Source: Microbulbifer sp. TB1203 (GTDB taxonomy: Bacteria; Pseudomonadota; Gammaproteobacteria; Pseudomonadales; Cellvibrionaceae). Taken from it: a DNA stretch of 64,000 nucleotides. Below, in pieces: positions 26,816-35,371 of the stretch. Where the stretch lies: NCBI RefSeq assembly GCF_030997045.1, contig NZ_CP116899.1, positions 4,302,001-4,366,000 of the forward strand, written 5' to 3'. A model generated the notes under the pieces. That model made no database searches and had not been told where the DNA came from. It saw nothing but the letters and a program-made list of their open reading frames with translations. Position 1 is the stretch's first letter. Each line of letters starts with the position of its first letter. Position numbers and translations under genes: made by a program.

Positions 26816-27451
26816 TCACTCCCCCGGTTTCTGGTTCCCATCTTCTGAAAAGCGCTTCTCCAATTGTATTTGCTGCGGAGCCAATTCGGTCAGCGCGCGC
26901 CGATATACTTCGCGCTTGAAGGTCACCACCTTGCTCAGCGGGTGCCAGTAGGTCACCCAGCGCCAGTGGTCGAATTCCGGTTTGTAGCCGTTATCGAAGC
27001 TGATAGCGCTGTCGGGAGCCTCCAGGCGCAACAGGTACCACTTCTGCTTCTGGCCGATACACAGGGGCTCCGCCCGCCGCCGGATCAGCCGTTGCGGCAG
27101 CCGGTAGCGCAACCAGCCGCGGGTGCAGGCGATGAGACTGACCTGGTCCCGGGTCAGCCCCACCTCTTCATAAAGCTCCCGGTACAGGGCCTGTTCCGGG
27201 GTCTCCCCGGGGTTGATACCCCCCTGGGGGAACTGCCAGGCGTCCTTGCCGCCCACCCGCCGCGCCCACAGCACCTGGCCGCGGGCGTTCAGCACGATAA
27301 TCCCGACATTGGGGCGAAAGCCCTCGGCGTCGATATTGTTGCTGCTATCGCCTCCGCGCCCCCGGTTCTTCCCGCTGTCGCCGGAGTTGGACTGTCCGTT
27401 GGATCTGCGGCGGCTTTTTCGCCCGGCTTGCACTGCCTTGCCGTCGCTCAA
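26816..27451 (-). CDS. rppH: RNA pyrophosphohydrolase RppH with N-terminal extension
   Basis: Nudix enzyme removing pyrophosphate from mRNA 5' ends to trigger decay. The Nudix box is complete (GGINPGE...REL.EEVGL), and FRPNVGIIV, GKDAWQFPQ and CIGQKQKWYLLRL match RppH. No ATG lies where the family normally starts (at IDAEGFRPNVG, an ATC codon here). The best upstream start is TTG 27451 with GAGG 8 bp before it, which adds about 40 residues rich in Arg, Ser, Asn and Gly (GRKSRRRSNGQSNSGDSGKN). A shorter product from ATC or ATT initiation is possible. Confidence 0.93.
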   Translation of the reverse strand: MSDGKAVQAGRKSRRRSNGQSNSGDSGKNRGRGGDSSNNIDAEGFRPNVGIIVLNARGQVLWARRVGGKDAWQFPQGGINPGETPEQALYRELYEEVGLTRDQVSLIACTRGWLRYRLPQRLIRRRAEPLCIGQKQKWYLLRLEAPDSAISFDNGYKPEFDHWRWVTYWHPLSKVVTFKREVYRRALTELAPQQIQLEKRFSEDGNQKPGE

Positions 27452-27619
27452 AATACCGTCCTCGAATCTGTTTCGCGCGGTTCTGTCGCCGCGCAGTGTT
27501 GCCCAGCATTGTTCCACAGCGGGGGGGGTTACGGCAATTAGGCGCAGAAGGCGGTGTGCGCAGCGCGATGGCGGAGTAAAATTGCCCGTCGCGCCTATAG
27601 TTATGATGGGGAGAAAACG

Positions 27620-28279
27620 GTGCAGTTGGCAATCTTTGACCTGGACAACACCCTTATCGGTGGCGACAGCGACCACGCCTGGGGGGAGTTTCTGGTGGAG
27701 CGCGAGCATGTCGACGGTGAGCGCTACCGCTCCGCCAACGATCGCTTCTACCGCGACTACCAGCGAGGCGAACTGGATATCTTCGCCTACCTGGAGTTTG
27801 CCCTGGAGCCGCTGGCCCAGCTCTCCCGGGGGCAGCTCAACAACCTGCAGCGGGAGTTCATGCAGGAGGTGATCAGCGAAATCTGGCTGCCGAAGGCAGA
27901 AGCGTTAATCGGTCGGCATCGCCGCGACGGTCACCATATTATGATCATCACTGCCACCAACCGTTTCGTGGTGGAGCCTATCGTCGAACTCCTGGGGGTG
28001 GACACCCTGCTGGCCACCGAGCCGGAGGAGCTGGAAGGCAGCTTTACCGGCCGGGTGGTAGGCGAGCCCTGTTACCAGGGTGGCAAGGTTGTGCGCCTGC
28101 AGCAGTGGCTGGCGCACAATCCTGAGTACCGCGACGGAGAGAAGTGGTTCTACAGCGATTCCATCAATGACCTGCCGCTGCTGCAGCAGGTGCAGTACCC
28201 GGTGGCAGTGGATCCCGACGCGCGTTTACGCGCGGAGGCCGAGGCGCGCGGCTGGCCGGTTATCAGCCTGCGCGACTGA
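27620..28279 (+). CDS. HAD-superfamily IB phosphatase
   Basis: 219 residues from GTG 27620 (GGGGAG 5 bp upstream). HAD motifs: IFDLDNTL (I, nucleophile Asp), IITATN (II), and FYSDSINDLPLL (III/IV). It belongs to the HAD-IB group (PSPase-like, HAD_2/PGP variants) often annotated as histidinol-phosphatase-like. The rppH-HAD divergent arrangement next to ptsP is also found in pseudomonads (recollection). Substrate unknown. Confidence 0.9.
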   Translation: MQLAIFDLDNTLIGGDSDHAWGEFLVEREHVDGERYRSANDRFYRDYQRGELDIFAYLEFALEPLAQLSRGQLNNLQREFMQEVISEIWLPKAEALIGRHRRDGHHIMIITATNRFVVEPIVELLGVDTLLATEPEELEGSFTGRVVGEPCYQGGKVVRLQQWLAHNPEYRDGEKWFYSDSINDLPLLQQVQYPVAVDPDARLRAEAEARGWPVISLRD

Positions 28280-28327
28280 CGGGTTTCCGGGGTGGTTTTA
28301 GTCTTATTTTGCCTGTGGGGAAGAATT

Positions 28328-29500
28328 GTGATCGAAGAGTTGGTTCGGCGACTGTGCCCGGCGCTGTTGCTGGTCGCCCTGTCGGTGCTGCCGGCCTGTG
28401 AACGCAAAGGCGCGGAGCAGCCGGTGCCGGAGCGGCCGGTAGTGGAGACCGTGGACCCGGCGGCGGCGGAAGAGCTGTCCCGCGGTGTGTGGCAGGCGGG
28501 ACAGGTCCAGTTGGCCGATGCCCGGGCAGCGGTCGAGGCGCTCAACCGCGCTGTCGCCACGCTGCTGGACAAGCCCAGCGAGGATCACCTGGAGGCGGCC
28601 AAACTCGCCTGGCTCGACGCCCACAGGGAGTTCACCGCCGCGCTGCCCTATATCCAGGTGGCTTTTGCTCCCGCGGAACTGCGCAAACAGGGGCAGGCGT
28701 TGCTGCTGGCTTTGGACAGCTGGCCGGCGCAGCCCGGCTACCTGGACACGGTACCCGGCTACTCGGAGAGCGGCATCGTCAACGACACCGCCATCGAACT
28801 GACCCTGTCCAACCTGCGCAAGCAGCACCGGCTCACCGCGCACGAGGAGGCCAGCACCGGTTTTCACGCCATGGAGGTCATGCTTTGGGGGCCCACCAGC
28901 GAGCGCACCGCGGAGCAGTTTGTCGCAGTCGGCGCCGGCGAAAAACCGGAGGCCCAGGCCACCAACCGGCGCCGTGAACTCACCCGCTTGATCGGCGTGG
29001 GAATGGGGGAGGACATCGACGGCCTGGTGGACCGCTGGCCCTTTGCCGCCAACGACCTCTCCCGCCATTTCCTGGCCCTGGCCCCCGTCGAGCGGCTTCA
29101 GCAGATACGCGCGGCGCACACACGGCTGGTGGACGAGGAACTGCTGCGCCGTCTGCCGGAGAGTTCCGAGAGCGATGTGGAGAGCAGCCGCGCGGCGGAT
29201 TCCAAGCAGGCGCTGCTGGCTCCGCTGCGCGAGTTGCAGGCGAACTGGCTGCCGGCCCAGGGCGCCGGGCTGGCCGAACTGCTGCTGGACCGGCACCAGG
29301 CGGCGGCCCTGGCGCAGACCTTCGCCGCGCTGGAGGAACTGTTGTTGAAGATGGAGGATCCCATAGAGCTGGCGGAACTCAGCCAACTGGCCCGGGCGCG
29401 AGACCTGCTGGAGGGGCTCGCGGGGTTGATGTCCGGGGTTACCCAGGTGCCGGCGTCCGAGGAGGAGCTGACGCCGGTGAAGCTGGACCCTGCAGGCTAA
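28328..29500 (+). CDS. Imelysin-like (M75) lipoprotein
   Basis: 390 residues from GTG 28328. A short hydrophobic leader ends in the lipobox SVLPAC. The two imelysin repeats are recognisable: the GxHAxE motif in TGFHAMEVMLWG and the surrounding helices (YSESGIVNDTAIELT). Family members are periplasmic or outer-membrane proteins, often iron-linked, with no proven peptidase activity. The C-terminal half is helical. A strong terminator follows. Confidence 0.85.
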   Translation: MIEELVRRLCPALLLVALSVLPACERKGAEQPVPERPVVETVDPAAAEELSRGVWQAGQVQLADARAAVEALNRAVATLLDKPSEDHLEAAKLAWLDAHREFTAALPYIQVAFAPAELRKQGQALLLALDSWPAQPGYLDTVPGYSESGIVNDTAIELTLSNLRKQHRLTAHEEASTGFHAMEVMLWGPTSERTAEQFVAVGAGEKPEAQATNRRRELTRLIGVGMGEDIDGLVDRWPFAANDLSRHFLALAPVERLQQIRAAHTRLVDEELLRRLPESSESDVESSRAADSKQALLAPLRELQANWLPAQGAGLAELLLDRHQAAALAQTFAALEELLLKMEDPIELAELSQLARARDLLEGLAGLMSGVTQVPASEEELTPVKLDPAG

Positions 29501-29631
29501 CCCGGGTTGCGCCACGGGGTGGGAGAGGGCTTTGCTCTCGGCTCAGATGCACTTCCCCTGGCCGGTGACTGTCCAGGCTCCGGGAGTCTGCAGTATCCGG
29601 GGATTTTCGAGGCAGGTATAAAAGCAGGTAC

Positions 29632-29667
29632 AAAAAAGGCCGCCGGATCGCTCCGGCGGCCTTTTTT
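29632..29667. terminator. Bidirectional terminator after the imelysin-like gene
   Basis: AAAAAAGGCCGCCGGA with TCGC loop and exact complement ending TTTTTT. Lies between the imelysin-like gene and the convergent MepK-like gene. Confidence 0.93.
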
Positions 29668-29715
29668 GATCAATACAGGGGTTTTCCCTGCAGTGAGCCT
29701 CTCGCAATGGTTGGA

Positions 29716-30249
29716 TTACCAGCGGCGGACCGGTCCGGTATCCACGTGCACAAAGCCGCTCTTCGGGTAGTAGCCGACACCGCCCGCCCTCAGGTCCAGG
29801 GCCGCGCGGCGCAGCCTGGAGGTGCTGATACCGGGCATGCGGATGTCCAGGGCCATACCGCGGGTGTGGTAACTTCGGCGTGCCACGCCGCGGCCCGCTG
29901 CGCGCAGCTTGGCGTTGGTCTTGGCTGAACGGTAGCCGGAGATGATCTCGACCTCGCCGTTGAAGTTCAGCTTCTGCTTCAGCTTGTACACGATGTCGAA
30001 CAGCTTCGGGTCCATGCGCGTCACCTCGTTGGCGCGGTGGTCGCGCAGCAGGCGGTTGAATTGCTTCAGACCGCTGCTGTTGTAGCTGCCGTTGGCCCAA
30101 TAGGCGGTGCTCAGCCTTTCCCCGGTATGCAGGTTGCGCATTTTCAGGGTGCGGGAGCTGCCCGCTCTTGCGAGTGTCGGTCCAGCGCTGACCGCCGCCG
30201 CTGTTGCGCAGGTTACGGCCAAGAACCGGCGTCTGGAGGGATTATTCAT
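29716..30249 (-). CDS. mepK: MepK/YcbK-like M15 murein peptidase (DUF882), Tat-exported
   Basis: 177 residues. Twin-arginine signal (SRRRFLAVTCATAAAVSAG), then a D,D/L,D-type M15 domain: LHTGERLSTAYW, SGYRSAKTNAKLR, SYHTRGMALDIRM and GFVHVDTGPVR (zinc ligands His, Asp, His). E. coli MepK cuts mDap-mDap crosslinks made by L,D-transpeptidases. Here it is downstream of three such transpeptidases on the same strand, supporting a matched make-and-break role in 3-3 crosslinks. Confidence 0.9.
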   Translation of the reverse strand: MNNPSRRRFLAVTCATAAAVSAGPTLARAGSSRTLKMRNLHTGERLSTAYWANGSYNSSGLKQFNRLLRDHRANEVTRMDPKLFDIVYKLKQKLNFNGEVEIISGYRSAKTNAKLRAAGRGVARRSYHTRGMALDIRMPGISTSRLRRAALDLRAGGVGYYPKSGFVHVDTGPVRRW

Positions 30250-30543
30250 ATCCTGTTTCCGCCTCGTTATCTCTGTGTGTCAATTTGCCTGGGTGTTGCT
30301 TTTGATGCCAAAGGGCACGGAAAAGAATGTACAAAAAATAACCTGCGGTTACAAACTGTACACTGCTAATGAAGAAACAATCGAAAGGGACCCCTGGTAT
30401 TTTTTTCTCCACACACTATGTGGCGAAGCCTGGAACTGGGGAAAGGCAGGGATGCAGGCAGGGGGGATATGAGATAGCGTTGTCATCTCAGGGGTTTTCG
30501 TAAAAAATTATTTTTTTATGACTGTTCAGTATTGGATATCCGA
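30250..30543. other. AT-richer intergenic region upstream of mepK
   Basis: About 290 bp between the MepK-like gene and the L,D-transpeptidase gene. It has several A/T runs and is less G+C-rich than its flanks, so it probably holds the mepK promoter. I see no ORF, repeat or clear hairpin. Confidence 0.4.
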
Positions 30544-31695
30544 CTAGCCGTCGTCTTTGCGGTAGATGTCGCGGCGAAACTGGGGACGGCCCCTGGGATC
30601 GACCCACGCGGTCATATAGGTAATGAACAGCCGCGGCGGCTGGCTCACTTTGACCCTAACTGTCTCGTCCCCACTGGTGGCCTGGGCGATACGAACCCTG
30701 TCCCATCCCTGCTCCTCGAGCAGGGCGTAGGCGAGTTCCTGAGGCCGCTCAAGGCGTATGCAACCGTGGCTGAAGGCGCGTTCACGGCGGTCAAACAGGC
30801 TGTGTGCCTGGGTATCGTGCAGGAAGATCGACTTGCGGTTGGGCAGTATGAATTTGACTCGTCCGAGGGTGTTGCCGGCGCCGCTTACCTGGCGCAGCGT
30901 GGCGTTGCCGCTCGCGGCGCGGGCCAGGCTGTCCTCTGAGATGGGGGAGGTGTCGCCATTGCGGTAGCTGACCACCCGGTAGCCCCGCTCGTGCATGGCC
31001 CGCGGGTTGTTGCGGGCCTTGGGCAGCAGTTCGGTGAGGAGGATACTGCGCGGCACTGTCCAGGTGGGATTGAACACTATCCCGGTGATCCGGCTGTTGA
31101 GTGTGGGGGTGCGACTGCTGGTTTTACCCACCACTGTCTTCATGGACAGAGTGACCGTGCCGTTCTGCACCAGTTGCAGGTGGTAATCGGGCACATTGAT
31201 CAGCACATAGTGCCCCTTCCTGGGGATCCGCAACTGATCCCCCCGCTCTGCATTCAATTCCAACTGGCGCGCGCGCTGGCCCGGGGGGACCGCCAGTTCG
31301 GCCAGGGTTTCCGCCCCGGCGACGCCGCTGGCCTCCAGGCCGTGACGGCGTTGGTAGTTTTCCAGTGCCCGCTGCAGGCTGCTGTCGAAGCGCGCGCTGT
31401 CACGGCTGGCGGTGCGGACCGGTCCCGGGGGGCCGTGATAGTCGCCGTAGAGCTGCAACAGACGGCGCAACTGGGCCACGCGGGCTCCCCGGTCGCCGGG
31501 GCGGAGGGGGCCGCCGGGGGCGATGGGTTCCCAGCGCCCGGTGAGCTGCCGGTAGTGGGCGGCCTGCGTACGCAGTTGCTCGCCGGCCTGTGTGGGATTG
31601 ATCTGCGGCCGCTCGCCGGCCGCGGGCACTGCCGCCGCCGCGCTCAGACAGGCGATGGCCGCCAGCAGCCGCCAGCGTTTTCTGACAAGTGCCAT
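30544..31695 (-). CDS. L,D-transpeptidase (YcbB/LdtD type), paralogue 3
   Basis: 383 residues with a signal-like N-terminus (LLAAIACLSAAAAVPAAG). Residues about 95-150 form a peptidoglycan-binding-1 helix domain (LQRALENYQRRHGLEASGVAG), followed by a YkuD catalytic domain: YVLINVPDYHLQLV and the active-site FSHGCIRLERP (nucleophile Cys). It catalyses 3-3 crosslinks. Lacks the scaffold domain of full LdtD. 12 bp after the preceding paralogue, so co-transcribed with it. Confidence 0.92.
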   Translation of the reverse strand: MALVRKRWRLLAAIACLSAAAAVPAAGERPQINPTQAGEQLRTQAAHYRQLTGRWEPIAPGGPLRPGDRGARVAQLRRLLQLYGDYHGPPGPVRTASRDSARFDSSLQRALENYQRRHGLEASGVAGAETLAELAVPPGQRARQLELNAERGDQLRIPRKGHYVLINVPDYHLQLVQNGTVTLSMKTVVGKTSSRTPTLNSRITGIVFNPTWTVPRSILLTELLPKARNNPRAMHERGYRVVSYRNGDTSPISEDSLARAASGNATLRQVSGAGNTLGRVKFILPNRKSIFLHDTQAHSLFDRRERAFSHGCIRLERPQELAYALLEEQGWDRVRIAQATSGDETVRVKVSQPPRLFITYMTAWVDPRGRPQFRRDIYRKDDG

Positions 31696-31707
31696 GTTTC
31701 ACCCCGG

Positions 31708-32943
31708 TCAGTCGTTATCGGTTTCTTTTCCGCTGGTGTCCCCTGGGTTGTCGCGGTTGTAGATGTCCGGTCTGAACTGCAGCAACCCCTCCTCGTCCAC
31801 CCAGGCGCTCCAGTAGGCGATGTACACCGGTATCGGCTGCTCCAGCTCCACGGCGCGGGTGCGCCCGCTGTGCACCATGCGGTCGATACGCTCCTCTCCC
31901 CAGCCGTTCTGTTCCGCCAGCATCCTGCGGGCGAACTCGATGGGCTTTTCCAGGCGTATGCAGCCGTGGCTGAATGCGCGTTGTGCCTTCTTGAACAGGT
32001 GTTTGCTTTGGGTGTCGTGCAGGAAGATGGCGTGGCTGTTGGGGATCACGAACTTGACCCGCCCCAGGGCATTTTTAGGGCCGCCCTTCTGCTGCAGGCT
32101 GACGGTGCCGCGGCGGGTGGCGGCGATGTTGCGCGCACTGAAGGGCACCGAGTGACCCCGATGGTTGACCAGCCGGAAGCCGCGGGCGGAGAGGGCGCCG
32201 CCGCCCTTGGGCAGCAATTCGTGCACGGCGATGCTGGGGGGTACCCGCCACACCGGATTGAACACCAGCCGGGTCATGCGCGTGGCCAGTTGCGGGGTCT
32301 GGTGCTTGTTGCGGGTCTTGCCCACCACCACGCGCATGCGGAACTGCTCGCGTCCGCGGTCCATCAGGCGCAGGCTGAAATCGGGAATGTTCACCAGGAT
32401 ATAGCGGGGGCCCAGGTCTTTGGGCATTTCCTCCCAGCGCTTCAGGTTGGCGGCCAGGGTCCGGGCGTGCCGGGCCGGGTCGACGTTCAGGCGCTCGCGG
32501 GTGCGCTGATCCACCAGGCCGTCCTCTTTCAGGCCGTGACGCCGTTGGAAGCGCTTTACCGCCTCCTGTAGTCGGGCGTCGTATTCATCCACGGGTGCGG
32601 CGGTGTCCGTGTGGTCGTCGAGCGGGTAGTCACCGTACTGCATCAGCAGGCTGCGCAGGCGGGCGACGCGTGGATCGCGCATCCCCGGTGACAGGGTTTG
32701 TCCCTCCGGAAGAGGCTGCCACTGGTCTCCCTCGGCGAGGGCGCTATAGCGCGCCAGTTCCTCGCGCATCAGCGCGTACTGGCGGCCGTAGGGGGCGAAG
32801 CTGTCCAGCGCCTCCAGGTATGGCTCGACCGCCGGTGCCTGGGCGGTGACGGGCGGGGTGGCGCCCACCGCGAGCGCCATGGCGAGCGCCAGGGCGCTGC
32901 AGCTGAGAGGATTGCGGATGTACTGGCTGGTTTGGAGACCCAT
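31708..32943 (-). CDS. L,D-transpeptidase (YcbB/LdtD type), paralogue 2
   Basis: 411 residues. A hydrophobic leader (SALALAMALAVGATPPVTA), a peptidoglycan-binding helix domain (LQEAVKRFQRRHGLKEDG) and the YkuD domain (ILVNIPDFSLRLM, VFNPVWRVPPSIAVHELLP, active-site FSHGCIRLEKP). Very similar in plan to the next gene 12 bp downstream, suggesting a local duplication. The closing motif YWSAWVDEEGLLQFRPDIYN is shared by all three paralogues. Confidence 0.92.
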   Translation of the reverse strand: MGLQTSQYIRNPLSCSALALAMALAVGATPPVTAQAPAVEPYLEALDSFAPYGRQYALMREELARYSALAEGDQWQPLPEGQTLSPGMRDPRVARLRSLLMQYGDYPLDDHTDTAAPVDEYDARLQEAVKRFQRRHGLKEDGLVDQRTRERLNVDPARHARTLAANLKRWEEMPKDLGPRYILVNIPDFSLRLMDRGREQFRMRVVVGKTRNKHQTPQLATRMTRLVFNPVWRVPPSIAVHELLPKGGGALSARGFRLVNHRGHSVPFSARNIAATRRGTVSLQQKGGPKNALGRVKFVIPNSHAIFLHDTQSKHLFKKAQRAFSHGCIRLEKPIEFARRMLAEQNGWGEERIDRMVHSGRTRAVELEQPIPVYIAYWSAWVDEEGLLQFRPDIYNRDNPGDTSGKETDND

Positions 32944-33129
32944 GGTCTACTCCCTGCAAGCCCGGAGTGAGTCGGCGGACAGATCGCCGTGTTCACATTG
33001 GTAACTTGCAGGGAGGGGGTGCCCCAATACCTTTGGGGAATGCGCCGGCAGGCCTAAGGGTGGAATTGGAATATATGAGAGTGGCCGGCGGCGGGAAGGC
33101 CGCCAGACCACTCCCGCCACTCGCCATTA

Positions 33130-35025
33130 CTAGAATTGATTGGCCGCCAGGCCGTCCTTGTCGTAGATATCCGGGCGGAAGTTCAGGCGCCCCTCGCCGT
33201 CCACCCAGGCGGTCCAATAGGTGATGTACACCGGCACACGCTGTTCCAGCTTCACCTCGGTGGTCTCGTCACCGGTGGTGAGCTGGTCGATGCGCCACTG
33301 GTCCCAGTCGCCCTGATCCCGCAGCAGCGCCTGGGCCAGATGGCGGGGTTTTGCCAGGCGCACGCAGCCGTGACTGTAGTCCCGGTCTGTGAGGGTGAAC
33401 AGACTCCTGGCGCGGGTGTCGTGCAGGTACACATCGTACTTGTTGGGAATCTCGAACTTGACCCGCCCGAGGATATTGTCCTCGCCGCCCAGCTGGCGCA
33501 TCAGGTAGGAGCCCCGGCCGGCGGCGGAGAGGTTTTTGGGGGTCAACGGCAGATGTTCGCCGCTGCCGCTCACCACCCGGTAGCCCATGTTCTCCATGCC
33601 GCTGGGGTTGGCGCGGGCCTTGGGCAGTATTTCATTCACCAGGATGCTGCGCGGCACCGTCCAGGTGGGGTTGAATATCACCTTGCTCACCCGGGTATTG
33701 ATTTCCGGCGTGGCGTGTTCCTTCTTGCCTACCACCACGTTCATCGACAGCCTGACCCGGTCGTTCTCCACATAGTGCAATTTGTACTCGGGAATATTGA
33801 CCTGCACGAAGCGGCTGCCCAGATCTGCCGGCAGTTGCTGGCGGCGTCGGATATTGGTCTCGATGACATGCGCGCGAGCGGTGGGGGAGAGGTTCAACCG
33901 CTGGCGGGTCAGGCGGCCGACGATACCGTCGGGCTTGAGGCCGTGACGTGTCTGGAAGCGCAGCACCGCTTCGTGCAGCCGCCGGTCGAATTTGTCGCTG
34001 TTGGGTTCGCCACCGTAGCTGCGATAGTCGCCGTAGAGGGACAGCATGTTGCGCAGTTGGGCCACATGGGGGTGGCGCGCGCCGATTGTCATGGCCGGGC
34101 CCGCGGGCAGAGGTCGCCAGCGGCCGCTGTCCGCCAGGTTGCGGAGACGCGCCAGTTCGTTACGCAGGGCCGCAGCATCTCCGCCGTAGGGTATGTTGTC
34201 TTCTATATAGGGACCTTCGCTGTGGTCCGGAACCCGCCCCACCTGCGGCAGCCCGTCCTCCCTGCGATAGCTGCGGTAGCCGTTGCGCGGGGGCAGGCCG
34301 CCAGGGGAGAAGCGCGAGGGCGACGGCCGGCGGGCGGAGTAGGTGGAGTAGTGGCGGGAGCGGTCGATGTTGTAGTTGCGGCTGCGATCTCCGCGGATTC
34401 CGCGGGTATAGCCGCGAAAGTACTTGCGCCCGCTGGGGCTGGCTGTGGCCTGCCGCGGCATCTGCATGCCAACCAGGCGGAATTCGCCCTCCGCATGATG
34501 CACCGGGGTAATGTTCAGCTGCCGGCGGCTCTTGGGCTTGAGCCGGTCCAACTGGGTATCCTGGGCATAGGAAACGAAAGCGTCGGTGAGCAGCACGTCG
34601 AGCACTGCGGCCATCTGCAGGCGCTGGGGTGTGTCGCGCAGGGTGCGGTCGAAGTAGCCCAGGTGATAGCGGTAATCCACCATGCTGCTGGGGTTGCCGG
34701 AACTGGAGGCGGTGAGCTGCTTTAACAGGTCGTTGGCGGTCTCGCTGAGGCTGTAGTTGTCGAACCACAGCAGGCGGTAATCCGTACGCTGGTAGATGCG
34801 CCGCACCGCCGCCGGGTTGAAGATCGGGTCCTGGGCGGGCCAGGAGTCCGGGTTCTCTTCCAACCAGCGCACCAAATGGGGGCGCACGGCATTCTCCGGC
34901 AACACCGGCACCGTTTGCTGATTGGCGGCGAAGGCGAAATAAAGGGCGAAAACGCACAGGCTGCCGAGGATCATCAGCGGCAGCGGTGACTTGTGTGTGC
35001 GGCGCTCGGGGTTGAAATACGACAT
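33130..35025 (-). CDS. ldtD: L,D-transpeptidase LdtD-like with Arg/Ser/Tyr-rich insert, paralogue 1
   Basis: 631 residues, nearest to E. coli YcbB/LdtD (615). An N-terminal membrane anchor (LPLMILGSLCVFALYFAFA), the scaffold domain (DYRLLWFDNYSLSE ... DYRYHLGYF), a peptidoglycan-binding domain (LHEAVLRFQTRHGLKPDG) and a YkuD domain with DYSHGCVRLAKP. Between about residues 195 and 275 sits a low-complexity stretch rich in Arg, Ser, Tyr, Gly and Pro (SRHYSTYSARRPSPSRFSPG), placed where the scaffold meets the core. First gene of the cluster; 186 bp before paralogue 2. Confidence 0.93.
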   Translation of the reverse strand: MSYFNPERRTHKSPLPLMILGSLCVFALYFAFAANQQTVPVLPENAVRPHLVRWLEENPDSWPAQDPIFNPAAVRRIYQRTDYRLLWFDNYSLSETANDLLKQLTASSSGNPSSMVDYRYHLGYFDRTLRDTPQRLQMAAVLDVLLTDAFVSYAQDTQLDRLKPKSRRQLNITPVHHAEGEFRLVGMQMPRQATASPSGRKYFRGYTRGIRGDRSRNYNIDRSRHYSTYSARRPSPSRFSPGGLPPRNGYRSYRREDGLPQVGRVPDHSEGPYIEDNIPYGGDAAALRNELARLRNLADSGRWRPLPAGPAMTIGARHPHVAQLRNMLSLYGDYRSYGGEPNSDKFDRRLHEAVLRFQTRHGLKPDGIVGRLTRQRLNLSPTARAHVIETNIRRRQQLPADLGSRFVQVNIPEYKLHYVENDRVRLSMNVVVGKKEHATPEINTRVSKVIFNPTWTVPRSILVNEILPKARANPSGMENMGYRVVSGSGEHLPLTPKNLSAAGRGSYLMRQLGGEDNILGRVKFEIPNKYDVYLHDTRARSLFTLTDRDYSHGCVRLAKPRHLAQALLRDQGDWDQWRIDQLTTGDETTEVKLEQRVPVYITYWTAWVDGEGRLNFRPDIYDKDGLAANQF

Positions 35026-35371
35026 GGTACCTCAGCGATACTGCAGGGCCCGGGTTGCCAGTTTTTGGGGTGGCCGGGCGCCAGATCGTTTATACCTTCC
35101 CAACCTGCGGCGAACCGATCCTGTTGTTCGTCGATAGTATCGACGGCCCGCCTGTGTCATGCGTCCCGCGCGACCTTCCTTTATGAAAAGAGGCAGCAAA
35201 CTGCGCTGAGTTGCGCGTAAGTCAACATCCGGCTGCCTGTGAAAGTAAGTATGGCAATAAATCCGGAGTTTGCTTGGCGTTTGATTCATTTGACTCTATG
35301 GAACCCGGAGCTCCCCTCTCCCGCTTGCGGGAGAGGGGTTGGGGGAGAGGGGACAGCCGACCGGCCGACCA
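35026..35371. other. Intergenic region upstream of ldtD with a dispersed repeat
   Basis: 346 bp between the LdtD-like gene and the NRDE gene. The part nearest ldtD is less G+C-rich and likely holds its promoter. At 35311-35352 is CCCCTCTCCCGCTTGCGG-GAGAGGGG followed by GGGGGAGAGGGGAC, a repeat copied at 55185-55226. No ORF is convincing. Confidence 0.5.
35311..35352. repeat. CCTCTCCCGCTTGCGGGAGAGG repeat
   Basis: Hairpin CCCTCTCCCGC-TT-GCGGGAGAGGG followed by GGGGGAGAGGG. Second copy at 55185-55226. Such units are dispersed in many proteobacteria. Confidence 0.75.
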
